In this document: piece by piece, positions 1 to 11,105 of the stretch
Layout of the letters: every line of letters begins with the position of its first letter
Position numbering within the stretch: the stretch's first letter is position 1
Translations under genes and position numbers: made by a program
Assembly: GCA_018287875.1 (NCBI GenBank)
Contig: JAGVVL010000001.1
Span: 3,410,001-3,474,000 of the forward strand
DNA: 64,000 nt
DNA from: Nigrospora sphaerica
Taxonomy: Eukaryota > Ascomycota > Sordariomycetes > Amphisphaeriales > Apiosporaceae
Direction: 5' to 3'
Notes under the pieces: model-generated
Told to the model about the DNA's origin: nothing
Database searches by the model: none
Seen by the model: only the letters and a program-made list of their open reading frames with translations

Positions 1-356
1 CTCAGAGCGTTAGGTTGCTCGGGATAGTTGTAGGCGCTGGGGCAGATGGAAAATGTACCTCGGCCCAGCCCAGCCTCCCCGGCACGCACTAACTATTAAG
101 ACAACCGAGCCACCAACATCCACCGCCGATTGTCCGCCGTGCTCGGCATTTCCCATCATTCCCATCATCCTCATGCCGTCGTCCTCTTCCGTTGAACACA
201 ACCGGCAGCAGCAGGAGCAGTAGGAGCCGCCGCAAACCACAGCCGCTTCTCCTCTTCGTCACCGAACCGACCCGGGGGCCGACACCCACGTACCCCCCGC
301 GCATAGCCACAACACTCGCAACCCTCCCCCACCAGCACCACCTCCCCCCCCGAACC
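1..356. other. Intergenic / 5' flank of the APH-like gene
   Basis: No gene was recognised here. The stretch is C-rich and directly precedes a well-placed start codon in a CGAACCATGG context at 357. An in-frame ATG at 192 would add 55 low-complexity residues rich in Ser, Arg and Pro. That extension looks like translated leader and not a domain, so the region is read as promoter plus 5'UTR. Confidence 0.5.
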
Positions 357-1502
357 ATGGCCGGCCGCGTTCGGCACCCCATCGACGTGGCGGCGCTCGA
401 GAAGTACCTCGGCGCGCACGCGCCCGAGGTGCGAGCGCCCGTCGACGTCAAGCAGTTCGGCTTCGGGCAGTCGAACCCGACGTACCAGCTGACGGGGGCC
501 GACGGGCGGCGGTTCGTGCTGCGCAAGAAGCCGCCGGGTAAGCTGCTGTCGCAGGCGGCGCACAAGGTGGAGCGCGAGTACCGCGTGCTCGCGGCGCTAG
601 GACCGACGGCGGTGCCGACGCCGCGGACCTACTGCCTCTGCGAGGACGCCGCCGTCGTCGGCACGCCTTTTTACGTCATGGAGTTCCTCGACGGCCGCAT
701 CTTCGAGGACCCGGCCTTGCCCGCCGCCGCCGACGCCGCCGAGCGCCGCGCCCTCTGGCGCGCCGCCGTCACCACCCTCGCCGCCCTGCACGCCGTCGAC
801 GCCCCCGCCGTCGGCCTCGCCGGCTTCGGCCGCCCCGACGGCTTCTACGCCCGCCAGCTCGCCACCTGGCGCCGCATCTGCGACGCCCAGGCCCGCGCCG
901 TCGACGCCGACACGGGCCGCGCCGTCGGCCCCCTGCCGCACTTTGACGCCCTGCTGGCCTTCTTCGCCGACCCCCGCGCCGCCCCCCGCGACCGCGCCGC
1001 CCTCATCCACGGCGACTACAAGATGGACAACCTCGTCTGCCACCCGCGCGAGCCCCGCGTCCTCGGCATCCTCGACTGGGAGATGAGCACCATCGGCCAC
1101 CCCCTCTCCGACCTCGCCAACCTCATGCACCCCTTCTACCTCGCCCGCGGCACCGGCGACGCCGCCGTGCTGCGCCACGCCGGCTCGAGCGAGGCCTTCC
1201 TGCCCGAATCCGCCACCCCGGGCCTCCCCACCCCCGACGACATCCTCGCCTGGTACCGCGAAGCCGCCGGCTGGGACCCCGCCCCCGACATGGACTGGGC
1301 CGTCGCCTTCAGCGTCTTCCGCCTCGCCGCCATCTGCCAGGGCATAGCCGCCCGCGTCGCCACGCGCCAGGCGAGCTCCGAGCAGGCCCGCCACCACGCC
1401 GATGCCATGTTCCCGCTGGCCGAGTTTGCCTGGTCCCTGGCCCAGAAGGCCCAGGCGAGACTCGACGCCCGCCCTGCCGACCAGGTGCCCGCCAAGCTCT
1501 AA
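357..1502 (+). CDS. APH / choline-kinase-like phosphotransferase family protein (ACAD10/11 N-domain type)
   Basis: Single-exon gene, 381 aa. It belongs to the protein-kinase-like aminoglycoside/choline phosphotransferase (APH) fold. An N-terminal glycine-rich segment (FGFGQSNPTYQL, about residue 35) is followed by a basic strand (VLRKKPPG) that would hold the ATP-binding lysine. The catalytic motif HGDYKMDN begins at His218, with Asp220 as the likely catalytic base and Asn225 as a metal ligand. The second metal motif ILDWE has Asp240. This arrangement is typical of the N-terminal domain of acyl-CoA dehydrogenases 10/11. Here the protein ends after the kinase-like fold, so it is a stand-alone form. 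The substrate cannot be told from sequence; a small hydroxylated metabolite is the family-level expectation. The start at 357 was chosen for its ATG context and because the conserved fold begins soon after. Codon use is strongly GC-ending. Confidence 0.85.
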   Translation: MAGRVRHPIDVAALEKYLGAHAPEVRAPVDVKQFGFGQSNPTYQLTGADGRRFVLRKKPPGKLLSQAAHKVEREYRVLAALGPTAVPTPRTYCLCEDAAVVGTPFYVMEFLDGRIFEDPALPAAADAAERRALWRAAVTTLAALHAVDAPAVGLAGFGRPDGFYARQLATWRRICDAQARAVDADTGRAVGPLPHFDALLAFFADPRAAPRDRAALIHGDYKMDNLVCHPREPRVLGILDWEMSTIGHPLSDLANLMHPFYLARGTGDAAVLRHAGSSEAFLPESATPGLPTPDDILAWYREAAGWDPAPDMDWAVAFSVFRLAAICQGIAARVATRQASSEQARHHADAMFPLAEFAWSLAQKAQARLDARPADQVPAKL

Positions 1503-2274
1503 GATGGGGGGCACCAACGTCGCGGGCCTTGCGAGGCCTCTGCTCCGGGTGAGGGAGGGTTGCCCTTCGTCGGCCGGCCCGAGTGATCGAAAGACCTTTG
1601 CCTCGCCGGCCCCTCCCTTGCCGTCCTGCTCACCTACACTCCAAACCCCCACGGCAGGAACATTTGTGTGCCGGGCTACCTGACGACTCCGGCGCGTAAA
1701 GGTCAACCGCCCGGGCCTTCTTCTCACTCTTGACGCACAGGACACTGACGGACGCCGAAAGCTATCTTCTCAATGGGACGCTCAATTTAGTTTGCTACCT
1801 CGTTCGGCCAGAGACGCGGAGGGTGCGGGGGCGAGAAGTTGTGGTAGGGGCGAAGAGCAGAGCAGAACAGAGCATTGAAACGCCGTATGCCAATCCATCC
1901 ACGATGGCCAACGAACCCAGGGTGCTGCACATAAAATACCCGCTAACTCCTTTAAACGCCTGGCAAAACTACTCAGAAATTGTCCAACGCCTCGAGGGAA
2001 AAGAAAAACAAAAACCACCCGGCGCATCGAGTTGCCCATCCGTTGCCATGCGAAAGACTGAAATGATGCATGTCTATAGACTCGGGAGATGCGAAAACGC
2101 CATGCAAAATAAAACGAATCGTTCGCGACCAGCTGCCATACAGTCGTGTTCGTGATGGGCACGGCGCCCCTGAAAGGAACTGGTTTCGGTAGCCTCTTGC
2201 CGAAAATGTGACCGCCGCATGTATTTGCAGCCAATTCGGGGCTGCTAAAAGGAAGCATCGTAGCCTGGAAGGGC
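1503..2274. other. Convergent intergenic region between the APH-like gene and the RING gene
   Basis: About 770 bp lie between the stop codons of two convergent genes. It should hold both 3'UTRs. Open frames of up to about 260 codons cross it on both strands, but none shows a domain or convincing composition. No repeat or RNA gene is seen. Confidence 0.5.
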
Positions 2275-4507
2275 TCAGGGAGGGCCCCGCGGCTGTGGCG
2301 GCCGGGGCGGATCCCAGGCCGTATCTGCATTCTCCGAGGCGTTACCGTTCCCGTTTTGCTCCAAGGAAGCGCCAACAAGCGTGTGGTGGGCTGGGGGATG
2401 CCCGGGAACGGGGGTAGGGTGACTGGTTTCGAATCGGGGCGCATCGGCCACTCGTGCTGGGTCTGGCGGGCTGGGAAAGAGCACAGGCCGGGTCTGAGCC
2501 GTATTATACGCTCTGTGGAACTGCGGCACGCGTCAGCGGTCTCGAAAACGATGAGGCTCATGCCCGATGCAAACATACCTGTTGAATGCCTCCGGACGAG
2601 GCAGCTGCGTACGAGGTAGACCTCGCCGAAGGTGGCGAACCCCGCAGGCTGCCATGCCGAGGCCGCGTCCGCCTCCGACCATCGTTGAGATCGCTAGACG
2701 GAGAGCGGCGGCCGGGAGAGCTCTGCCACGAAGCACGTAATGAAGAGCCCTCAGGTCGTCGTTGCATGTATCCGCCACCCATGGAAACGTCGTAAAACTC
2801 TCCAAGTGGACTTGCAACACGTGTCAGTAGTTGTGTCCGCAACCTCAAGGCTCCCGGGCACATACCTGAACGACACCCCACGGGTTCCATCGGCCGGACC
2901 TCCAGAACGCAGTTGTGCATTGGCTACGTCGCGAGGCTGTCGTTGTGCGTATGTCTGCGTGGCGTAGTGGTTACGGAAGAGCGCCATGATGTTTTGTTGG
3001 CGCTGCTGGGGTTCCGAATGCACCTTGTCCCGGCAGTAAGGACAGCTGTCTGACTCTTCAAACCATTTCTTGATGCAGTGGTCCCCGAACACGTGCTTGC
3101 ACTTGGGCAGCCGCAGAGGCGCCTCGTTGACGCCCTCGGGGTTTTCCACGCCGAAGTCGTTGTAGCAGATCACACAGGCTGCGGCCAGCTGTTAGCTGGG
3201 TGTTTCCAAGATGTCCGGTGAGGGCAGGCTTCAAACTTACTTCGCTCGCTTTCGCTAAGCCCAGATATCTCAACACTCTGCAAAGACTCAATGGCTCGTC
3301 GCGAGGCTACCCGCTTCCCCGTCGCCGTGCCTCGCATAAGCTGGTGCGCGCGAACTCTCTCTTCCGGTCCCAAATAGGGCGGCATGGCTCCATGTCGCGA
3401 TGTCACCACTTCAAGAAACCCTGTTTCGTTCTCGGTGGGCTCTAAGTCTTCGTCGCTGGACCCTTCGGGACTCGAGTGCCGGTATCCAGGCCCAGGCCGC
3501 CTCAGATTCGACGTCGACGTAGATAGCCTGGGAAGCTCGTGCATGCTCACAGGGGGCGGGAGGTCTCTTGGCGGCGACCAACCCCGCGGGGCTTCGTGAA
3601 CAGATTAGTAGCCTGCCAACATGGGCAATTTCACGCATTTACTGCTCGACTCACCATGCGCATGACCGTACTGGAGCAGGTCGGCCGTGTAGGCCGCCTG
3701 CTCTTCGTAGGGGGGCCGTTCCGGCGGGGCCGAGTACGCGTTCGGTGGCATGTTGCTGCTGGAGGGATTCGGGCTTCCGGGAAAGGCGTGTGTCAGCAGA
3801 CGTGTTCTTATATAAGTGTAATGCATCGTCCGGCAAACTCACGCATGTGACGAAATATTGAGACCTAACGAGGTGGCGAAGGGGTGTAGGGCGGGCAGTC
3901 CGGGAACCCGCACAGCGTGGGACTCCGTGTTGGCGCCGTTTCCCGGCATGGCGGCCTGGCTGTGTTGGCCAGGCGCCGTCCCCCCGATAAGGTTCAGGTT
4001 GGGAAAGACGGCCCGTTGGTTGAATGGGGGCGGGGTGTGCACCGAGGCGGCAGGCGAGTGCGTATGGGGGTTGTTGCTGTAGTTGGCGTGGTACGTGGCA
4101 TGGGCACCGGGTTGCGACTGTCCCTGAGGCGGACCACTGGCCATGGGAGCACCAGACGCACTCAGCACGCCCGGGAAGGCCTGCGGAAAGAGGTAGGGCG
4201 AGCGCGTGAAGTGGAAGGGCGGCTGCCAGTTAGCATGAGGGTGAGGCTGAGGTGGGTGGTGCTGATGGCGGTGCTGGTTCTGCTGCCACCAGCTGGACGA
4301 ACTGCCGTGTACGGGGTCGTAGTGGGTGCCGCCGCGCGACGACGGCACCGGCGCGGGTTGCGCGTGCATCTGCTCGGTGGCGGCGGCACGCAGTGCTGGA
4401 CAAGGGGAATGGGGGCCCTGTTGCGGCACACTGGGATACATCAAGCCGGGCCGGTCCAGCGAGTTGGACCGCTGGTGCATCACGAAATTGCTTGCGGAGG
4501 GATCCAT
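2275..4507 (-). CDS. RING-finger protein (putative E3 ubiquitin ligase), six exons
   Basis: Proposed CDS: complement of 2275-2520, 2579-2810, 2866-3178, 3241-3591, 3655-3773 and 3843-4507, giving 641 aa. Every junction keeps phase. Donors are GTGAGT, GTGAGT, GTAAGT, GTATGT and GTATGT. The N-terminal 370 residues are low complexity (His/Gln/Pro/Ser-rich) and likely disordered. The RING lies at residues 380-428: C380-x2-C383, then C405-K-H407, C413, C424-x2-C427. It is followed by a basic Ser-rich tail and a Pro-rich end. The fifth zinc ligand position (residue 410) is Gly instead of His/Cys, within the motif CKHVFGDHC; His412 could substitute. By family, RING proteins recruit an E2 and ubiquitinate substrates; the target is unknown. 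The start ATG at 4507 opens MDPSASNF after a pyrimidine-rich leader. The last acceptor (2520) could instead lie 36 nt downstream, which also keeps frame. Confidence 0.82.
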
Positions 4508-4899
4508 GAACGAGCAGAGGGGCACACGGCAAAGGGCTCCTTCATTCCCGTCGAAAGAGGAGGGGAAGAGCAGAGGAGGAGGGGGGAAGGAGAAGGAGGA
4601 GAAGGAGGAGGAAAAGGAAGAGAAGGGGCGGGAGGGAGAGCTGGAAGACTGGAGTACAAGCGAGTGGCAGGCCGAGTGGAGGAGGAAGGGGAGCAACAGG
4701 CCGGTTGGCGAACTCTACTACTGGAGTGCTAGGACTGGGCGGAGGCAGGCGACTGCCAGGCCAGAAATAAGTAACATGAAATGAACCAAGCAAGTCTCAG
4801 TCGAGTCGGGCGTACCTACCCGCAAATAGATACCCAGGAGCAGGAAGAGGATGGATGGAGGGGACGATAGCTACGAAGGGATTGGACTCTTGGACTACT

Positions 4900-5165
4900 G
4901 GTTCGGATTGGACTGGACTAGGACCAGGCAGGACCAGGACCGGGACCGGGACGGCGAGGGAAAAAGCAGGCGGGCAGGCGGGCAGGCAGGCAGGTAGCAG
5001 CAGACGGACGGTTGGATAGGCGGCAGTCAGTCAGTCCGTCCGTCACTCAGTCGGTCAGACAGGGCACCGGGCAGACTTTCCGGCCAGAAAGCGTATGTAT
5101 GCGGTATGTACGTACGTACGTGTAGGCATGCAAGCGCATAGGTATGTGTGTGTGTGTGTGCTTGC
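4900..5165. repeat. Cluster of short tandem repeats (GGACCRG, GGCA, GTCA/GTCC, GTAC, TG units)
   Basis: Successive simple units are visible: GGACCAG/GGACCGG copies at about 4920-4955, GGCA/GGCG tetranucleotides at about 4968-4995, GTCA and GTCC tetranucleotides at about 5026-5045, GTAC tetranucleotides at about 5108-5120, and a TG run ending near 5160. Each is short, so this is low-complexity DNA and not a classical minisatellite. Confidence 0.75.
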
Positions 5166-5426
5166 TCGGGGACTGTACGCATGTGGACGGGAAGAGGTAA
5201 GGTAGGTAGGCAATTAGGACGGCAGACGAGGGAGAGCGACGTCGGTCAGCCAGTACGAATGCTGTCTGCAGCCATGGGATGGGGTGTCCATATGTAAGTA
5301 GGTCACTATGTAAAGTACTGTAGGTGGGAGGACGAGGTACGTAACGTTGATCGATAGTGGATTGGGGAAGGGAGGGGGAGGGGGAGGGAATGAACCGAGG
5401 GAGAGGCCGGGGAGACGACAGGGAGG

Positions 5427-5474
5427 CACACACGCACACACATGCACATGCACACATACACACACGTACACACC
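5427..5474. repeat. (CA)n microsatellite, imperfect
   Basis: About 48 bp of CA dinucleotides interrupted by single-base changes (CACG, CATG, CATA). It lies in gene-free DNA. Confidence 0.85.
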
Positions 5475-7290
5475 CGGAGTACCCACGCACAAAAGATACA
5501 GAGACAGAGAGCTGGGGGGGAGTGAGAGAGTAAGAGAGCAAGGAGGGGGGGGGCACGGCTGCTGGCTCAAGGGAACTGGACTGGCCGGATCGAAGGGAGA
5601 TGCGGAAAAGGCGAAGAAAGAGGCGGAGAGGCGGATGACGGGCGGATGGGTAGTGTGTGCGTGTGTGTATGCGTGTGGATGAAGGGGGGTGAATGCACAA
5701 GGTTTGTGTTCGCCATTCATTCATTCACCCAAGGCAAGGTACGTGTGTGAGCAGAGCAGTCGCTGCCGTAGCGAAAGGCGTGTTAGTTGGTGGCATGGAT
5801 GAGTAGAACCGGAAGCTGGACCTGGGGCCAGCCGTTTGGCTATGGCGTATGGCGCACGACCATGGGAGGAGGGTGGTAAAACACATGGATGGGGCGGATG
5901 ACAGTGAGAACTGCCTAAGATAGGCATGGAATGCTTGAAGCTCCAGTTCGAGAGGAAGGAAGCGAGTGGGCAAGAGAGAGAGAGAGAGACAAAGAGCTGG
6001 GGCAGCATGACGAGCTCCCTGCGAAGGCTGGAGTTGGTTCCTGCCGTGGCCCCGGTCCTTCATTCAGCCCGCCCGCCAGCCCAGGCCATCCCGGACGCCC
6101 AGCAGATAGTGTGTGTGCCGGACGCTTTGGGCCACGGTCACGATGAACAAATGAGGAGAGAAGAGGCGGAAAGAGCAACGGGCGGATGATGGGACAGCTG
6201 GGTTCTACATACGAACACAGCCTTGGTCTGCGGGCTTGGGCTTTACTAGATCGCTGGGCTGCTTTCGCTTCATCGTCTCGCGTCTCTCGTCAAATCGACC
6301 GCCCGTCCCCTCCACCGCTGGGTCGGGCGGGCCTGCATCCATGTGATGCGAAGAAGGGCCAATCTGCTGGCCTGTGCCAGGCCCGGCACGACACGGGGCA
6401 GCTTCCCCCCAAGCACAGCGCATCGCGCACACGACATGGACGGCACGACACACCACGACCCGACACCGTTTCGTCTGGCGGGAGCTTGGCCGCTCGCCCG
6501 GGCTCCGGATTCGGACTGTCTTCCATCATCGGGTCCCTGCTCGTCGACGCGCACATGGTCGGGGCAGGCAGACGGGGAGGGACTGCTGCGTCAAGCCCAA
6601 GCCTTGAAATCTAGGTATGTCATAAGGTACCCTACCTGGACCTAGCAGTGGCCGGCCGGCCAGCCGGCCCAGCCCACTTACACGGCACTATTGCTAGGTC
6701 AGTATCTGCCTCCAGCACCAAACCTACCTACCTCGCTCGTCGGAGTTTACTTGAGTGCACCTGTTCCCATCCATGACATGGTGTGTGCTCCAAGGACGAG
6801 GCGCTTGGGGAATCGGCTAATTAATGACCAGGCGGCACTTCAGGTGCTGCTGGAATGGGTCCATTCGCCCCCATGGGTGCCCTGGATAGGTGGACAGGCA
6901 GAGGGACCTGTGAAGTTCCATCCCATCCCGGGTGCTTGCCCTCAGGCAAGGAAAGACGCCCGTTCCCCCCGTCCGTCTCGCCTCACGTGGCCCCGAATCC
7001 AACTAGGAAGTAGTTCCAGTCGGTTCCGCCCGTCCTCCTGCAGACGCCGGAGCTGGCATTTCCAGGCCCTCCCAGGCCCGCCCGAAGAAGAAGGAGTACG
7101 AGCTGTCGGGAACCAAAATAAGAGGCCCCGTTCTTGGAGCAGCGAGTGGTGGTAGTACGAGACGCACTGACGAAGACGCCCAGTTGGACAACTACTTTGG
7201 TAGGCGGGACTGTGGCCGATACTAGGTATGACGCCGCTTACCATGGGGCCATGCTGCTATTGCTCCTGCTGCTCTCACATTACACAGTAT

Positions 7291-7370
7291 TGCTGCCGCC
7301 GCCGCCGCCGCTGCTGCTGCTGCTGCTGCTGCTGCCACGGTTGGTGCTGCTGCGGCTGCGGCTGCTTCGA
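7291..7370. repeat. GCC/CTG triplet repeat
   Basis: A run of GCC triplets at about 7294-7310 passes directly into CTG triplets to about 7335, then into degenerate CTG/CGG triplets. The translations (poly-Leu, poly-Cys or poly-Ala depending on frame) are not part of any recognisable gene. Confidence 0.85.
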
Positions 7371-8897
7371 CACTGTACCATCCCTCCTCGCTGATCGGGG
7401 ACCGTGCTTACGGCGAAGCCTCCACACAGCCAAATACAGGGCTACCCTAGCCCATACGCCTTGCTGCCGCTTATTTCGGGCTGGAAGTCAGGGTGCACTG
7501 CTGGTAGGTAAGTAATTAAAACGCAACTCTCGCCCACCACCTACTTACCCATGATCACTAATACCGCGCCTGTTGATCGATTGTTGAGCGGAATGTCGTC
7601 TCCATGTGCGACTCCAGTACCCCCTTGGCAAGATGCACACATCCCCAGCACAAGTATGCATGCCATCCTTACCCACCTCTTGTACGTAGGGGTTGGTTGT
7701 CTGGGCAGGCTGGATGTTTTGCACACGCACAAACACACATACGTACCGGCCGCCAACAGGGCCCATCCGTCGACGGTGCTTCTTGTGGGTGTGGAACGCG
7801 CGCCTATGACACAAAACAGAACAGGAAAAGAAAGCATAGAAAGGCCGCCGCCATATCTATCTATGGATGGCCACATCCACACCGCATCTCATCCGTCATG
7901 GACCGACCTCCTCCCTTCCTCCTCCCTGTTCATGGGCCGGCTGTCCTTGCATAGACCCAGCGATAACGACCGTGAGCTGGCCTGCCTCCACCCACGGAGG
8001 CAGGAGCGAGTGCAATGCAACGGAAGACCAGATCCGGCAAACAGTGCGCCACGACTGATTCCCGGACTGTATGGCTGACGGACGGCGCATGATAACGGCA
8101 AAGATGGGTAGCAGCATTGCACATACCACGACGCCTCTACCGGGGGCCCCTTCGCAGAGCACGCTGCTGACCCCCTCTCTTCTCCCGTCTCATACCACAG
8201 GGGGCCCTGTTGGGTTCGCCCTCGCCCCCGTAGCTAGGTTGTCGGCAAACCCTGCGGCAGGGAGAGAGAGGGAGAGAGGCTGCGAGGTCGTGGTTTTACG
8301 CCAGAGTTTGAAACCACGGAAGCGACGGCGTTCTTTTGGTTCCCTCTCAGCACCACCAACGACCGGCCGGACCGCGCCAGCTTCCCAGGACGCTTCGTGT
8401 CTCCTCCCCCCGCCTCATCAGCCCATCAGCCCACCAGCCCGTGGTTCGGCGCCCGCTCTTTGTTTATAATAATGATCCGTCCCATGTTGACCTGACGAGG
8501 CCCAAGCCCCCGGCACCCCTCCCCCCGGGGGGGCCCAGCCGCCAGGGCTGATACCGCGAAACCGGAATGACGGAAAATAAACCCACGACAATAAGAACGG
8601 CTGTTTGTTTTCTGCAAGAAACAAGTCTCGTGTCATGGAATTGGGCCGCGTTTCACTCGCTTTTGCCGAGTGCGAGAGCTGCGAAGTGCCTAATAAGTGG
8701 GATACCTACCTACTGGTTGCTGCTGCTGCTGCCCCTTGTATTTCGTGCCAACAACGAAACCCTCCCCGCTCTCGCAGCCCTGACGAAACTCGGCTCTGTG
8801 TAAAAGGATGTTAAGGAACAACAAAACGTAGGCGAAGAAAAGTACCTCGGGCGCCCAGAGTCTTTTCGGCCTGCATTGCGAAACATAAGACGCTCTC

Positions 8898-8921
8898 TTT
8901 TTTTTTTTTTTTTTTTTTTTT
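8898..8921. repeat. 24-nt T homopolymer
   Basis: An uninterrupted run of 24 T follows CTCTC and is followed by CCCC. Read on the minus strand it is a 24-nt A run. No adjacent target-site duplication or retroelement sequence was seen, so a retrotransposed poly(A) tail is not supported. Confidence 0.9.
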
Positions 8922-11105
8922 CCCCGCGCACACATACTGGGCCTGCTCGCATGCCTTTACATATGGCCACATCAAAGGGTCAGGTAAGGCAGGCAGCGAG
9001 CCAAAGCTGTTTTCCGGCCCTGCTAGCCGTTCATCACGATAAGCGCCGCTGGCGACTCATAGCCCGCGGGCCCCGCGAACCACGTCATGGGATGGATGAG
9101 CATGCCCGCTCTCAGCTTTCCAGAGTCGGCCATCGTCCAGGTTCCTTTGTTGGGCCTGGGTCTCTCTGGGTCTCCGGGTCTGTCCTGGTCGGGCCTTGTC
9201 GCCGACGCAAAATCGTCTCGATACCAACAACTCTGTTGCCCGAGAGTTGTACCGAAACACGCCCCGTCTGGCCTCCAACGCCTCTTTCTCCCACCACTGC
9301 ATACTGCCCCCAGACCCTTTGCGCAACTCACAAACGGGGAGGCGCAGCCCAAGGTCCCTTTTGTTGTTCATCTCGGTCCGTTGCCATCTCGCCGTCGAGC
9401 AGCTCGCCCCTCACGAATAGTAACCTACCTGCTCTGCTGCTTTGTTTTATTTTTTTGCCCCTCGGTGATCCCGCCGCCCACCCCCCGCAGAGAGCATCGG
9501 AAACCCTTACACCGCATCGCCGACGGCGCCGCCGGCGCCGCCTCGCCTGACCTGGCTTTTCTGTATGCTGGCATGGCATGGCATAGCTGACGCCAGACCA
9601 CAATCAGAACCGCACTGATCGGTGCTTTATCGCTGGGATTCCCGGGGGTCAAGTGACCCCCCCTTCCGCCCCGCTCCGGCTCGCACACAACTGGCACGGC
9701 CTGACTCGCCGACGCTGTCTGGGCGAGCTGCAGCGAGAGCAGGAAGTCCTCTGTGTTCCCCTCGGTATTCTCTTGATCCCCCACCCGCCCGTCTCCCGGC
9801 CTGTAGGCAAAAGAGGAGGGGAACCCGGGCCAAATGCAAGTGGCTCTGTAGGGGACGTAATCGTTCCACCGTTCGGCCACGCGCCCATGCGCCGCCATAG
9901 GCCCACAACGCCTAGCGTTTGCGCGTAGAAGCTGGGAAAACGGATTCAGAGCTTGCCCACTGTGCGCATCATGGTGGATTTGCGCGCGTATCGCCCGTTG
10001 CACCACATCCCGACTCAACCACCACCGGTTCACCACCATCGCTCCCGCCCCCCGTGGGCGTGTATAACGAGACGCCCACCCGCCAATTCCGACGGGCCCC
10101 GCGTTCAGCGCCAGCAGCGACAAGGCCGGCTCGCGCCCTCTTTCCCCTCCCCAAAGATGGGCATGGCCACCCCCCCCGGGTCCCGAATGAGCCGTGTGGT
10201 GGCCGCTGCTGCTGCTTGCTGGCGTCCCATCTGCCGTCCGATGGCCGAGTAGGGCCGGCTGCATACTGCCCAAACCCCCCCCCCCCCCAACAACAACAAC
10301 CCTCGCTGGGGCGGATACTCCCCTCTGGGCCCGGGCAGTGTGTGATGATGGCCGAACGCCCTGTCGCTGCCGTGGTGCGCGTGCGCCGAGACGTTTCGAT
10401 AACAAAGGATAGAGAGACAGAGACGAGAAGTCCTCCTGGCGACGGTCTTTTTTTGGAGGGGGGGAAACAAACCCCTTCCCCCTCCCCAATCTCTTCCGAG
10501 GCAGCTTCCCAACGTCAGCAATAGTCCCGAGTCGGCTGCATTGCGTTCTCGGGGATTTCGGTAAGATATATGCCCTACTCAGCAGCCTGCGATGACTCAC
10601 TTGTGTGCCCGCCCGCGCTTCAGTCTTTGAACCTTACGCTCATCCAGGTGGCGTTGGGCGGGCACGGCGCGGATGACATCCGATGGTGGTGGGCTTCGGC
10701 CTGCCACTGTGCGACGCGCTACGTGTGTACATAATAGCCGATGGGTGGCCCTCGCCGCGTCCTGGACGAGGGGGCCTGGGTCAAGGCTGCGTGACACGAG
10801 AAGAGGGAAGGGATATGGGGAACGCTCCCCGGGCGGCCGCCGAGGTCCTACGGGGCGACGTTGGTTCCCTCTGTTCGTGCTTCCTCGTTCCGGGCCAGGC
10901 CCGCTCAATTCGAGTCTCTATACTTTCCAAGTCACATAATTCCATCCTGCTGCACCCAAGTCCATGCTGGCAGACGAGTTCTCCGGACCGACGCCGGCCT
11001 CGGATCAACTCCCCCTCTCACAGGACCTTTGACCAAAATGCAGACATGATAGGCGTTGTATTGGCTCGATGGTGAGGCCTCCTAGCAGTGCGTCGCTGGC
11101 AGTCC

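Larger units (their letters stand above)
4508..11105. other. 6.6-kb gene-free region upstream of the RING gene and downstream of APC2
   Basis: No convincing protein or RNA gene was found. The first 250 bp are purine-rich on this strand (pyrimidine-rich for the RING transcript) and probably hold its leader. The rest is a patchwork of microsatellites and short TACC/GGTA clusters. The longest open frame (about 390 codons, minus strand near 9.4-10.6 kb) is arginine/serine-rich with shifting composition and overlaps equally long frames on the other strand, as expected by chance in GC-rich DNA. Non-coding transcripts or a distal promoter cannot be excluded. Confidence 0.5.

Noticed and set aside
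192..356. N-terminal 55-codon extension of the APH-like gene from an earlier in-frame ATG
   Set aside because: Low-complexity composition with no targeting or domain signal. The ATG at 357 has a better context and fits the family start.
597..1745. 382-codon minus-strand frame opposite the APH-like gene
   Set aside because: Gly/Val/Ala-rich shadow of GC-rich coding sequence; no motif.
1782..2576. 264-codon minus-strand frame
   Set aside because: Overlaps the last RING-gene exon in another frame and its 3' flank; no motif, mixed composition.
5047..5724. 225-codon minus-strand frame
   Set aside because: Made of translated CA/GT and CT microsatellites (Thr-His and Cys-Val runs).
8898..8921. 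T24 run as the poly(A) end of a retroelement
   Set aside because: No element body, reverse-transcriptase frame or target-site duplication beside it.
9425..10600. 391-codon minus-strand frame
   Set aside because: Composition shifts along its length, no domain, and an equally open frame lies on the other strand; typical of GC-rich spacer.
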